Of a stretch of 64,000 bases of DNA, positions 14,186-32,169 are shown one piece after another. Both the position numbers and the translations under genes were made by a program. The stretch spans positions 21,294,783 through 21,358,782 of the forward strand of contig OZ020250.1 in assembly GCA_963971285.1 (NCBI GenBank), read 5' to 3'. The notes beneath the pieces are model-generated. The model saw only the letters and a list, made by a program, of their open reading frames with translations, was not told the origin of the DNA and did not search any database. Positions within the stretch are counted from its first letter, which is position 1; the number at the start of each line of letters is the position of its first letter. The stretch is from Astropecten irregularis (lineage: Eukaryota > Echinodermata > Asteroidea > Paxillosida > Astropectinidae).

Positions 14186-14766
14186 ACAGCTGTCACTTGC
14201 CAGATACAGCGAGTCAGAAGCCTTCTTTCTTCACTTGAGAAGATTTTATTTACTTTTCGGTATTTTTGGCTGGCTTCATTATTTTGGCAATATCACATAG
14301 TGCCGTGAGCATGGTAGTTTTATAATTTTATTTATGTAAATCAATCTTAAGTGATATCATTATGAAGTGTTTATTGTTTTATTTTTACTCAGAATTCTGA
14401 ATTCGTGGATGAAAAATAGTCAGGATTACTCACTTGAACTACATGTAGCTTGACATGCAATGCTGTCCAGAAAAAGATAAGCAGATGGAAGCACAGGTAA
14501 AAAACATTATAATTTCTTAAATTGTTAATGCAATGAAATGCCCCCCAAAAGTTGATTAATTAAAGCTTGCTATACCTTGTAGCAATAATTATAATTTTAT
14601 TTTTGTTTAGAATAATTTATTTATCGTATAGGTCTACATCACTAGAAGATTTAATTTTGTCAATTGCATTTTTTGTTACAAAAATAGTGAGAATATATTT
14701 ATTGATTAAACCTATACATTTTACAAAAAGATATAAATTGTGTCAATTTTTATTTCCACTTTATAG

Positions 14767-14883
14767 ATTTCCTCAGCTGATTTGTCAACGGCCCTCCCAC
14801 CAGACAGCGATGTCCAAGGCGGAAGTAACCAGCATGCCGTGTCGTCAAGCCCCACCAGCGAACACATTCCTGAAAAAACTTTA
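14767..14883 (+). other. Possible exon of unknown nature
   Basis: A pyrimidine-rich tract and TTTATAG precede a segment of coding-like composition. Read in phase 0 it starts ISSADLSTALPPDSD and is rich in Ser, Thr and Pro up to a repeat beginning at about 14,880, where the frame soon ends. A second frame is also open. A short potential exon, AAAAAGATAAGCAGATGG to CACAG before GTAAAA (14,471-14,496), could join it in phase. No family is recognised and there is no supported start codon, so this may be a fortuitous splice-like site. It lies downstream of the promoter-like patch at 12.7-13.1 kb. Confidence 0.2.
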
Positions 14884-15160
14884 AAATGCATACGATTTGC
14901 ATACATTTTCTTGATTATCTACTAATTAGCGTATGAAATTAATGTTTGATTATGATTTTATTATTACTTAACCATGTCTGCCAATTTTCATCAAGATTGG
15001 CAATAAAAAAACAGTGAAAAACATTAAAATGCATACAATTTGCATAAATATTCCTGATAATTAACTAATTAGCATATCTAATTAATTTTTAATTATGATT
15101 TTTTTGTATCGCCTATTATCCTTGAACATGTCTGCCAAGTTTCACCTAGATTGGATATTT
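14875..15160. repeat. Tandem duplication with a unit of about 143 bp
   Basis: AAAATGCATACGATTTGCAT followed by CTAATTAGC, an ATTATGATTTT tract and CATGTCTGCCAA recurs about 143 bp later, from about 15,022, with scattered differences. The downstream continuation (GACCTTTGACCTGATCAAAT at about 15,245) is of a low-complexity type common in marine invertebrate intergenic DNA. No coding content was seen. Confidence 0.65.
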
Positions 15161-15169
15161 AGTTTTCAT

Positions 15170-18100
15170 GCCATCACTCATAAAAGATACCCAGGTCCTA
15201 ATGAAAGTGGTACCGTCGCCAAAACAATAAGAATAATAGGATTTTGACCTTTGACCTGATCAAATATTTGACCAAAATTTAATCACTGAAAAATCTGTAT
15301 CTCATGAACCGTAACTCCGATTTCAAAAATTCAAAGTGCATTTTGTTTCTAACAATACCATCTAACTCATAGCAAGCATCTTATTTAACAAGGAACTAAG
15401 GAAAAAAATGACCTGAAATGCCTACTATACATTAGAGTACTTTGAGCATCACAGCGAGAGCTGGTAATCACAATGTTATTTGTTTTTGTATGCAAAAGTG
15501 CGCCGTCTGAGCATTTTACATTATGGCACATCATAGCATGATTAGCCTGAATAAGTTTGACATCTACCTACAAGCTGAACCAAATATTTCAGCTTCCACT
15601 TCAAACATAAGAATGATAAAACTCCTGGGAGGAATCCTTGCCCAACCAAAAGACTCATGTTATGCATCACATCTCCGATAATAAACAGGAAATGACAAGG
15701 AGCGCCCGGGCGAATCTTAATTCAAAGCCCCTGGTTATTCAATCATAAAAACATCTAAGCAAACTTTGACTTATAGAAAGAGTGATTGATTTTTCTTTTC
15801 TTTTTTTTTCTTTTTGGGGGTTTGGATTGTATGAACTTGTTTACCAGAGGGTTTTTTGATGTATTTTATTCACTGTCACGTCAGGAATGTCGGGCGATTG
15901 TTGATGCAAGTGAATGATGGAAAGTGCATAAATTTAGGCTAACTCCACTTCTATTTTCTAACTCCAGGTGTCTCTCTCATTGTATACCATTATGCACAAC
16001 AAATCATTATACATTTTTTGGCATACAAACTTGTGTACAATATAATTGCTCTAATAAATTTGTTGTCTTTTGTAAACCGTAATTCCAAATTATACATTTT
16101 TAACAAGAATTTCAAGACTTAATACATACATGAGATGGCACCAGTCATGCAGTTACAAATTGTATTCACAGTATTATGTAGTTCAAGGTGTTTTTCCTGT
16201 AATATTGGAGTTATACTGTAGCATATTTGTATCAATTCTATCTGCATCATCTATGTATCGATCTGTCTATATACAGTGAAAATCTAGGGATGTAGGCTCC
16301 TACATTGTACATGATTTTCTGATTTTAGATTGCAATGACAAGTCACCTCATGAACCAAATTCTGTCACATTGTTGTCTGAGCTGTTTCCTGTATTAGAAC
16401 AAAACGAGTATGATGCCTTATCAGCAACACACACTTGGGGTTTGTACACTCATTTTAAAATGACCAGCTAACTTCGGTTGAACAGATTGCTTTCTTGTTT
16501 TCTCATTTCTGCAAGTGCATGCGTAACTCTAGATGTATGATAAGTTTGGGTAAACTGAAGGCGGTTCCCAGCCAAACAACATGCCATAAAAGGAAGTTTT
16601 GGCTGGCTCTTGTTTATTTTTCTCTCACATTTTTGTTTTGACAATCTGACTGACAACAAGTTAATTTATTTCTAGCATGAAGCTATGTCATAAAATGAGA
16701 CTAATCCGGCCCAAGGTTTCCAGCCGAAGGCATGCCTGGAGTGAAGGCCGACTTTTATACACCATGATGACTGTTTTATTTTGTTTTCAAATGGAAATTT
16801 GCAGGTACTGCAAAATATGAAATTTAATATTTGGCCAAAACCCTGCCCTGTTTTTTATGCGCACAGTACAGCTGGATGGCCAGGTACGCTCAAATACTTG
16901 CTAGATCTTTTGAAAAATTGTATTCACTCACTCTTTAAGGTTTTTTTGTGTTAACTGTGTTAAAAAAAAAACTGAAGAAAAAAATGCAGACGCTAATCCC
17001 AAGGCTTTGCCAACCTATTTTTTTTTTTACTTTTTCTGAAGTTGAAATAACAACAGTGACCTTACTGTGACTGTCACTGAAAACTCAAAAAGCCGACCAG
17101 GCCTGGGAACACTAGTCAAATGCCCTTGTACAATGTATTATTTGACAAACATTTTGTATGTGGTTATTGTGTGTCAAAATTGACAAAATGGCCAAACAAA
17201 AGAAAGTAGGAAACCACAAAGTAGTCTCTTCTGAGTAGAGTGAGCCTTGGTTGTTCCTTCAGACAAAAGAAGGGTGATTATGACAATGTTACTACTTCCT
17301 GTGAATAACACAATAATTCATCCTAACACTAGTCATGTAATCTATGTAGCCTACTAGCCTGTTGCAGATAGATATGCGCACATGTATACAGTGCATTTCA
17401 GTCTCGGTACACTGACGCACTGAGTTCTGCCCGTGCTCAATGCAACAGACATGACTTTGATATGGTCAGACAACTACGAGGTATTTGGATAATCTTCATA
17501 ACCTTGAGTGACACATTATCATGCAGAAATGCTTCAAATGCCGCAGGCTGGGCTGGCCGAATACAATGGCGTAAAATTGTTCTGAGTTACTGCACAGTCA
17601 GGCACATATCATACATACAGCGTTGCATTCAAAGGAAATCAACAATTTGGGTCCCACTCGCGAATCTATACACATGCCTTTTGCATAGTTTTACACATAC
17701 TTTTATAGGCAGGCTGAGACTGTACTTTATAACAGCCCACTGAAAATTTGGGTCAATAGTACTTTTCATACAATCAATCAACTTCTAGAGCCTGTACAGA
17801 AAGTCTGAGAAATATTTATGAAAACATACGCGTAATATTCTCAGTTCTGTGTAGGCGGTAGTCTGCATACAGTACATCGATTTTATAAATGAATTCTTCG
17901 AAGTGCATTGTATAATGTAGGCACATGATCAGCTTGAATAAAAACATTAAAATCGTGGGAGAAGTACGGGAAGTGTGGTTTTGCCTCAAGTCTTGTTCAA
18001 ATTAGCCGAAGCTCAGTAGATCTCCAAATTCTCCATGGATGAAGTCGGCCTAAAGTAATGTATGTATGTATACATCTGAGAGAAGACTAATTTGCAGTCT

Positions 18101-20109
18101 ATTGTTATAATTCAAGTGTAGTAAAACATCTAGTGAGAAACACATTAGAACAAGTACAAAAATTGAATGGACAATATACACTACTCAGTATTAAAATTAA
18201 GTTTAAAAAAAGGAAAAGACTTGTTCTGACTGAATCATGTACTGCAAGTGCAAGCTCATAAAATTACGAAATGCAATCACTTCCAACCTTTGGGAATTTC
18301 CAAAATCTAAAACTGTCTGGCATTATACGTTGTCTATTGTGTTGTTTTATGACATTGAGAGTGCAAATAAATGTCTTATATTCCTATCAGGAAATCCCTG
18401 ACAGGATGATTTGTCACAACAAAGCACTGAGTCATGCTTCATTATCCGCTAATAACCTGTCTGAACTTTGTCATCAGCACTTATTATGTTGAAAGAAATA
18501 TTACAATACATGTCCATGAGAGCATGATGAGAGGCTATGGAAAAAAAGATTGATGACTTTGCAATACAAGCTAAATTGCTACATTTTGAATATCATGAAT
18601 ATTGGGACGTTGTGGTTAGATAATGTAATTAGTTCACATGGAATAGGATCTTGCTAAAATTCATCAATATGGGATGGGGACAGATGTTGCATAAATCTGT
18701 CAAGTACTGTACATGTACATGGAGATGAAGTTTGATGCAAGTTTGATACCCGGTACACATGTGTATAGAATAGATAGCTCATAGATACACAATATCAGAA
18801 TCAATTTGAGGTATGTGTTTTATCCTGTTTACATCATACATGTTTCAAGATATTACAATAAACAGCCCATTTAAGCCACACACTTGTTGAAAATATTCAA
18901 TGAATAATGCCTCTTATCTGAAATAACAACGGATGGCAAAAACAAACGTCTAAAATGATTTTTGTACAATTGCAGCTTCTGTGACAACTCGTTCCTAAAT
19001 AAAGATTTATTATGATTTCGTAGTACAATCAGCCTCAATGGTGCAGGTACATTGTATAGTCTGTACTCAGTTAGTGTAGTACTTCATGACAGTACACTGT
19101 AATACAATTACAATGTAATGTAATACTTTGTGACACACTGTGATACACTGTGTAAATAATGTGATGCATTGAATGGACCATGGACCTTCTTTTGTCAAAC
19201 ATCCAACAAACAAAGGCAGAGGGGTTACTAAAACTAAAAGAAGATGAAATTTGCAGTACAAAAACCACAATTTTATTTTAGCATTAATTAATGGTAACTG
19301 GCCATTTTGAAAATTGTTTCAATGATACTATCATATTTTTTACCCGGCAAGCGACAAGGAACATCTAAATTTGAAAAAAAATAAAAATATTATTGTGGTT
19401 TTTCCCAGAAAGAATGTGGCATCCTGTTGACATTTTTGTTGGTTGAAATCAAAGTCTACGTGGATCATTTTAATATTCTCTAACAAAATTTACAACGTTT
19501 TACAATTTTAGAGCGGGTTGATAAGAATATTTTGAATGAGAAAGGTTCTAATCTAACTCAACAAAACTTCAAAAAAATCAAATTTGTCTGACTGAAATAT
19601 CTATTAAATATCTACTCTGCAGACATCCTATTCTCTCGGTCCGACATCCTGGCTTTTTGGTTACTGAACAATGTTTGACAATGTGGCTGGAGTGAAAACA
19701 AGCAAGCGTAGCACAATGCGCTGGAGTGTACTTACATTGTACTCGCACAATAACAAAATTATAAGTGACGTGTTGCCGACCGACATAATTGCTTGGCTCT
19801 CAAAATTCACATTGAAATTACGAAATTATTTGATGTTTAGGAGAAAAAAATCAGCTGACAAAGGTGTACTTTATTTATTTATTTCTCAATTATCCCTAAG
19901 CCAAGGCCTACTCTTACTTTTTACTCAGCTTGTCAATGTCAATCTAAAACTAAAAGTTTGCCACCAAATAAACATGGCAAAATAAACAGACATTTTGGTC
20001 TAACAATTGTGAAAGGAAATGTGGAATATAACTTAGCAAACATATCACAAATACTGACAACTTTATTGAGTAAAACTTGTCACGAGATTACTGGGCTTTG
20101 GTTACTTAC
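15170..20109. other. Non-coding, presumed AGAP-like intron 1 (proximal part)
   Basis: No exon, RNA gene or clear element is supported. The sequence is AT-rich with homopolymer runs and short TGTACATG-type words. It lies immediately 3' of the AGAP-like first coding exon on the minus strand and is presumed intronic. Confidence 0.5.
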
Positions 20110-20275
20110 CTTCGATACAGACGACATGCTCGCGAAACTGATCCTGTAAATTTGGATCTTCAATTTGTTCCAAGAGGTCGTAGATGGCGTAAATGTGAGG
20201 GTGGACACTTTCAAACCGCTGAATTTCTTCACGAATTGCTCGTGAATTCAACATCTCCAGACTGTGAACGTTCAT
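20110..20275 (-). CDS. AGAP-type ArfGAP (centaurin gamma), first coding exon only
   Basis: The minus-strand ATG at 20,275 opens a 55-codon frame ending in a phase-1 donor, GAAG|GTAAGT. The peptide contains [20 protein letters not shown], then [10 protein letters not shown], then FREHVVCIE. This is the characteristic N-terminus that precedes the Ras-like GTPase (GLD) domain in AGAP1, AGAP2 and AGAP3, where vertebrate proteins read [11 protein letters not shown] and REHVIAIED. AGAPs are Arf GTPase-activating proteins that act in endosomal trafficking through GTPase-like, split PH, ArfGAP and ankyrin domains. None of those domains is in the window: the second exon was not found between 1 and 20,109, so it should lie beyond the left edge. 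The phase-1 donor leaves G, matching the Asp codon expected next. AGAP1 is the closest by memory, but AGAP3 is not excluded. The gene is divergent from ABRACL. Confidence 0.85.
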
Positions 20276-20640
20276 TGTACTCCTCGAAATAGTCCCGTCC
20301 TACCAGCACACAAACTGTAGAAGGGTTTTCGGTGGCGTAATTGCTACAGAGAAAGGAGAATTTTATCGGTCACTTTGCTAGACATTTTTCACTCCCTGAC
20401 AGACGAACTGCAAGTCAGTACATAACATATACACGGTGCACCCACAACACACACGTCCCTATTGACATCTCACTGGTACCCCGTCGTGCCTTTCGAAGCC
20501 ACGACCGAGCACCGATAACCAGCTAAACGGTAAGTTTACGCATGCGCTCAGTGGAGATATCCCATGATGCAACAATCCAGGAAGTGAATTGGCCAGCTGA
20601 CTTTGCAGAGAGCAGACGACGTTTTCGTGAGTGGAAACCA
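20276..20640. promoter_or_regulatory. Probable divergent promoter of AGAP-like (-) and ABRACL (+)
   Basis: The AGAP-like start codon (20,275, minus) and a plausible ABRACL leader exon ending at GTTTTC|GTGAGT (donor at 20,627) face away from each other across about 350 bp. The segment holds an NRF1-type palindrome, ACGCATGCGC, at 20,538-20,547 and is richer in CG than its flanks. There is no TATA box. The leader exon is inferred from the donor and from the acceptor TTGTTTTGTAG just upstream of the ABRACL ATG. Confidence 0.5.
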
Positions 20641-21606
20641 AGTACTTCACACATCAGGATAAATTAACTGGTAATTTCTATGAAAATATCACTGTCCTAT
20701 AATTTTTAGGATACATTATACATCAAGCACGTTAGGTATGTGTATAATATATGAAAACATTTCCGTACTGACCAGATTCGACTCAAGAAGGCCAAACCGC
20801 GAAACCGGTGAAGTTTTTTTTTTTCAGACAGATATTTTTGTCCTTGTTTGCCGCGTTTATTCTGTCTGACTTGACTTGACCTATTTGACTTGGTTTACGG
20901 TTCTGGACTACTGACAGGAAAAGTACATGATCACTCATCAGCCGGGGTATAATTGGAATGGTGACACCTTTGCCAGTGCTGGCCGACGGGTTAACTAGAT
21001 AGATGAGATTGAGAACTATAAATTGGAAATAAGTGGGCGTACTTGCGGTTATCTCAACCCACTTGATAGTGAGTTGGCTGGATCCACTTGAGATTGCATA
21101 GATAGTGCCCGACTACTGCACACGGTCTCATTCAAGTTCAGTTAGATAAAGATAGCCTGCATGACACATTCTTTTGACCAAGATGGGTCATCAAGCCCGG
21201 TATAAAGTTACACTGTGGCAGTAATAGGCCTACATGTATTTTAGTTTAAATTTAAATTGGGCTTATTTTTAATTCACTCAAGAGGAATGATTCACTTGAC
21301 TTCATTGCAGTCCTTGAAATCAGTATCACAGGTTTAAATAGATTTTTAGTAAAATATTTAATTGTGTTCCAAGAAGGTAACCAGACCTTTCTGGCTGAAA
21401 GTTGTAACATTAAATTGAAGCTAATTTTCTTTCAGAAAAGCCTGTTTCCCAAAAGTGAAATCCTATTGGAAAATTGATTAATTACTCCATTCTGCACTTA
21501 ACTTGACAGTTGAAATACAGACTTGTCAATGTGTATTTTATAACTTCTTTATGTACTAAATTAAATTTGTTTTGTAATATTTTTGTTTTGTAGAGAATAA
21601 CTCACC

Positions 21607-22061
21607 ATGAATGTTGAACATGAAGTGAATATGCTGGTAGAAGAGATCAAGCGTCTTGGATCACCTGGTAAATAGTTGTACATGAAACAGTATTAAATTA
21701 CAATGTTACATTATTGTTGGATTTAGTTTATTTGACTTGCCCGAAGCGTGAAAAGTCTTTCATAAGAAGAAGGTTAGCTATTATAAACGAACCCCCACTG
21801 GTAAGACCATTAATGAGTGTAGTGAAGAGCAGTATGTTTGACTGATATACCGGTATATCTCATTTTCTTCTCTTGCCAGGCCCAGACGGTAAAATAACTG
21901 TGACATTTGGAGTGCTGTTCAATGATGACAGGTGTGCAAACATCTTTGAGGCTCTGGTGGGCACGCTGAGGGCTGCTAAACGCAAGAAGATCGTCAGCTA
22001 CGATGGAGAGCTCTTGCTACAGGGGGTCCACGATAATGTGGATGTAATACTTCTGCAATAG
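21607..22061 (+). CDS. ABRACL: Costars family protein ABRACL
   Basis: Two coding exons: 21,607-21,667 and 21,880-22,061, joined at G|GT...CAG|GC in phase 1, giving 80 residues (the human protein has 81). The N-terminus reads MNVEHEVNMLVEEIKRLG, followed by FGVLFNDDRCANIFEALV, RAAKRKKIVSY and GELLLQGVHDNVDVILLQ, which aligns end to end with human ABRACL. The Costars fold is a winged-helix-like domain shared with the C-terminus of the actin-binding Rho-activating protein ABRA. The free-standing protein is linked to actin dynamics and cell migration in other organisms. The acceptor at 21,591-21,593, 13 bp before the ATG, indicates a spliced 5' leader beginning near 20,600. Nothing is missing or unusual. 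It converges on SELENOO. Confidence 0.95.
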
Positions 22062-23420
22062 GTTATAACCAGGACGCAACTAGGACTCCTTACTTCCAAA
22101 GACTGCAATTTGTAGTAGCTAGAGAATCAATGTGATTATTACTACTCAGAAACTAAATGTATTGTATGTGTGTCAATTCATAATTTCCAGAAGATAACAC
22201 TAGCACTTTGCCATGTTAAGAGTTTGGTCATAGTCCTGTGGAGTGGTATACAACATTTGAGGGGTCATTCCAACTAACAAAAAACACACAACCAAAAAGC
22301 AAAAGTTTATGAGCATTGTGTGATTTTTACCCAAATTTGTAACAATGAAGCAAAACACTAAAACACACATTATAGATATTTTTGGGCGAAAAGGTGTATT
22401 TGAGAAAACGAGGAAAAGAATCATACCAACTTCCATTTCCTAGCGAGATTACCTTTTTAAGCACAAACATGATTCTTGTTGATTTCCAATATAAACCACA
22501 CGTCAGAAGCACAAAATGAAGAAGAAAGGCTTTTCAACTAAATTTAATAATGTCATATTTTATACGATCCATAGGTTAACATATTATTCATATTATCTTT
22601 TATCTTACACTGCAAACTGTTGCACTTGTATTTCTGACAGTATTTTATAGATGATGGACTTTACTTAACAGCATTTTCCAATTATGTTCTTTATACATGG
22701 AGTACTTGAAAAATCATTTTTTCCTATTTATATCTTGTAAACCGTATCTTTGAAAGCCTAAAATATCTTTTATAAATCTTGCATTTGATGGTTATAATTA
22801 TATAATTGGACTCTTCAAAAAAACATTCCACTTAACAGAAATCAGTGTAACACCAAAAGAACTGGTTCACTTCAAATTAAAGTATTTTTGGTTCATTTGT
22901 TTTTCATTACATATTTTCCAAAATAGGTATAACAATCAAGTTTACTAGTCCAGTAACAAATTGACCAAACATTCCACATGTCTCTACTGTAAAGTACTTA
23001 ATGCACCGTACATTTAGAATCATTCTTTATTAACTATCATCATTTATGATTCTTATGTAATGATCAACTATGATTCAGGTACGCAATGTAGTAACAGCAT
23101 AATATTAATTGGTAAAGGTAAAATGATTTCTTTTGTCTGCAAAGATGATTGATATCATTTTCATCTCAAGATTATGTGATTAAAAATAATATAGATAACA
23201 AGATTGGTGTTTCTGTAATGTTGTGTGTGAGGAAGACTCCCTGTTTAAGCCCTTATCCCCCAAATGTACCAAAATCCACCAGAATCCAATCGAATTCAGC
23301 CTGAAATGGCTAAATGTTAGAAATTCTCCATGGACTCTGATTATCCAACTTAGCTAGCCATCTTAGTCCAAAAAGGCACCAATGAAATACTATGTGGAAA
23401 TTTTTGAATTATTTTTGAAT
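22062..23420. other. ABRACL 3' UTR and convergent intergenic space
   Basis: This AT-rich stretch separates the 3' ends of ABRACL (+) and SELENOO (-). It must contain the ABRACL polyadenylation site; an ATTAAA word lies at about 22,877, but no site is compelling. No coding sequence was seen. A degenerate tRNA-like B-box (GGATTCGAACC) near 23,601 lies just to the right and hints at an old SINE. Confidence 0.5.
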
Positions 23421-23422
23421 AA

Positions 23423-23428
23423 TTTATT
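23423..23428 (-). terminator. Candidate polyadenylation signal for SELENOO
   Basis: The minus strand reads AATAAA here, about 1.26 kb past the SELENOO stop codon and beyond the candidate SECIS. Use of this site would place the SECIS inside the 3' UTR. Nearer signals of this exact sequence were not seen. Confidence 0.35.
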
Positions 23429-23985
23429 CTAGTAAACTCAATCACTGAATGAGCCCAAAACCTGTGGACCGACAAGGAAAACAAACGTTTGTTTAAACAT
23501 GTGGGAAGAAAGACCCGTAAGAATAAAATCTGAGGAAACCTGTACGGTCAGGTATTAAGGACTGCCATCTTGATCCACATAATGCAATACATGTAAGTGG
23601 GATTCGAACCAAGATCCTGCCACGTCACACCCAGATTTCTATCCCTAGCTAGCTAGAATTGGAAGATGTCCATCATAAAAAATTATACTTAACTCGTCCA
23701 TCAATGTATAACTCTTTGCATAGTGTGTTAGAAGTATTTCACATCCTGAGTAACCCAAGACCATTAAAAAAAATTATTTTGCAAGTTTCATGTTAAGTTC
23801 AAATTAATACTGCTTTGTTCTACTTCTTCATAAAAATCATAAAATTTTACACCTGAAAATAAATAATTTTCATTTTCACACTGAATAAAGAATTTTGCAG
23901 ATATTTTTGTCCAAAATAGCACTGTTTGAAAAATAAGTTTATATACATAATAATAAAATCTGTCGGTTAGCCAATACGTTAGAAA

Positions 23986-24048
23986 CCATCCATCAAGCAA
24001 GGGTGTCCCATAATGCAATGGGTTTGTACCCAAGCCGTCATTGGCTAG
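23986..24048 (-). promoter_or_regulatory. Candidate SECIS element of SELENOO
   Basis: Read on the minus strand, an ATGA quartet (24,041-24,038) is followed after exactly 12 nt by an unpaired AAA. A mini-hairpin CCCAT-TGCATT-ATGGG comes next, then the returning strand ACCCTTGCT, and then TGAT (23,995-23,992), which supplies the GA of the non-Watson-Crick quartet. The helix is GGC-UU-GGGU against ACCC-UU-GCU, with two U-U mismatches. This order (quartet, about 12 nt, AAA bulge, extra mini-stem, TGAT) is that of a form 2 eukaryotic SECIS. It lies about 650-710 nt downstream of the UGA on the SELENOO strand. The lower helix is short and asymmetric, so it is a candidate, not a certainty. No better match was found by eye between 23,400 and 24,690. 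Confidence 0.5.
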
Positions 24049-24354
24049 CAACAAACACACCACGCAAATCATATTATTCATATCCAGACTGATCCTAGTC
24101 ACCTCTGAAGTTGAGATGAATTGGCCTGCATAAATATATCAAATATTGCCGGCACTTGCTTGTTGCTAAGGTAGTTCCTTAATGTAGGCGTATTGTCTCA
24201 GTGACATAAAGGAGACATCACATCAAATAGAACTATAGTGAATAAGGCTTAAGGGTCTTAGTTTCCATCAAATTTCAATATCAAACCTGAACCAGATTTC
24301 CCTCCATGAAAATGCATTAAATCAACATGAAGGTCGAAAGACCCTGAAAGAAAA

Positions 24355-24512
24355 CAGCCACACGGTGTCCAAAAGAAGCTCAGGCTGCATCTGAATCTGT
24401 TGTCTAGAGCTAGGTCTAGGTCTGTGCTCCATTGAAAATACATGGAGACACCTAGACAATAGACCTAGCCGTAGCTCTGGAAGCCCGTTTCGGACACGGC
24501 CTCAGACATGCC
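24355..24512. repeat. Palindromic MITE-like element in the SELENOO 3' UTR region
   Basis: The arms CTAGAGCTAGGTCTAGGTCT and its near inverse AGACAATAGACCTAGCCGTAG flank a short centre with TCCATTG/CATGGA. The outer ends carry CGGTGTCC and CGGACACGG, which are inverse to each other. The whole can fold back on itself. It has no open frame and would be transcribed as part of the SELENOO 3' UTR if the distal polyadenylation signal is used. Confidence 0.5.
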
Positions 24513-24656
24513 TCTGGCTAAAACCCTATAATGCACAAAGTCCTAATGTGATGTGATGCCACCTTAATACACAAACCCAAGCACCAAGCCAAGTACATCA
24601 GCGGTAGCTGCAGCATTGTTATATAATAATGACTACATTACCGTAGACACTATCTG

Positions 24657-24686
24657 CTCAGTGCTCAGATTTGAGCAATCACTGAG
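24657..24686 (-). promoter_or_regulatory. Stem-loop just 3' of the SELENOO UGA codon
   Basis: On the minus strand CTCAG-TGAT-TGCTCA-AATC-TGAGCA-CTGAG forms an 11-bp stem (5 + 6) with a 4-nt one-sided bulge and a 4-nt loop. It starts 14 nt after the UGA and 5 nt after the TAA. The position resembles that of selenocysteine codon redefinition elements known in some selenoprotein mRNAs. It is too short between quartet-like and apical positions to be a SECIS itself. Confidence 0.35.
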
Positions 24687-24691
24687 ACGGT

Positions 24692-32169
<7,478 letters not shown>

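Noticed and set aside
24657-24686. This hairpin as the SECIS itself
   Set aside because: Only six base pairs separate the GTGA from the loop and there is no matching GA on the returning strand; a SECIS needs about 12.
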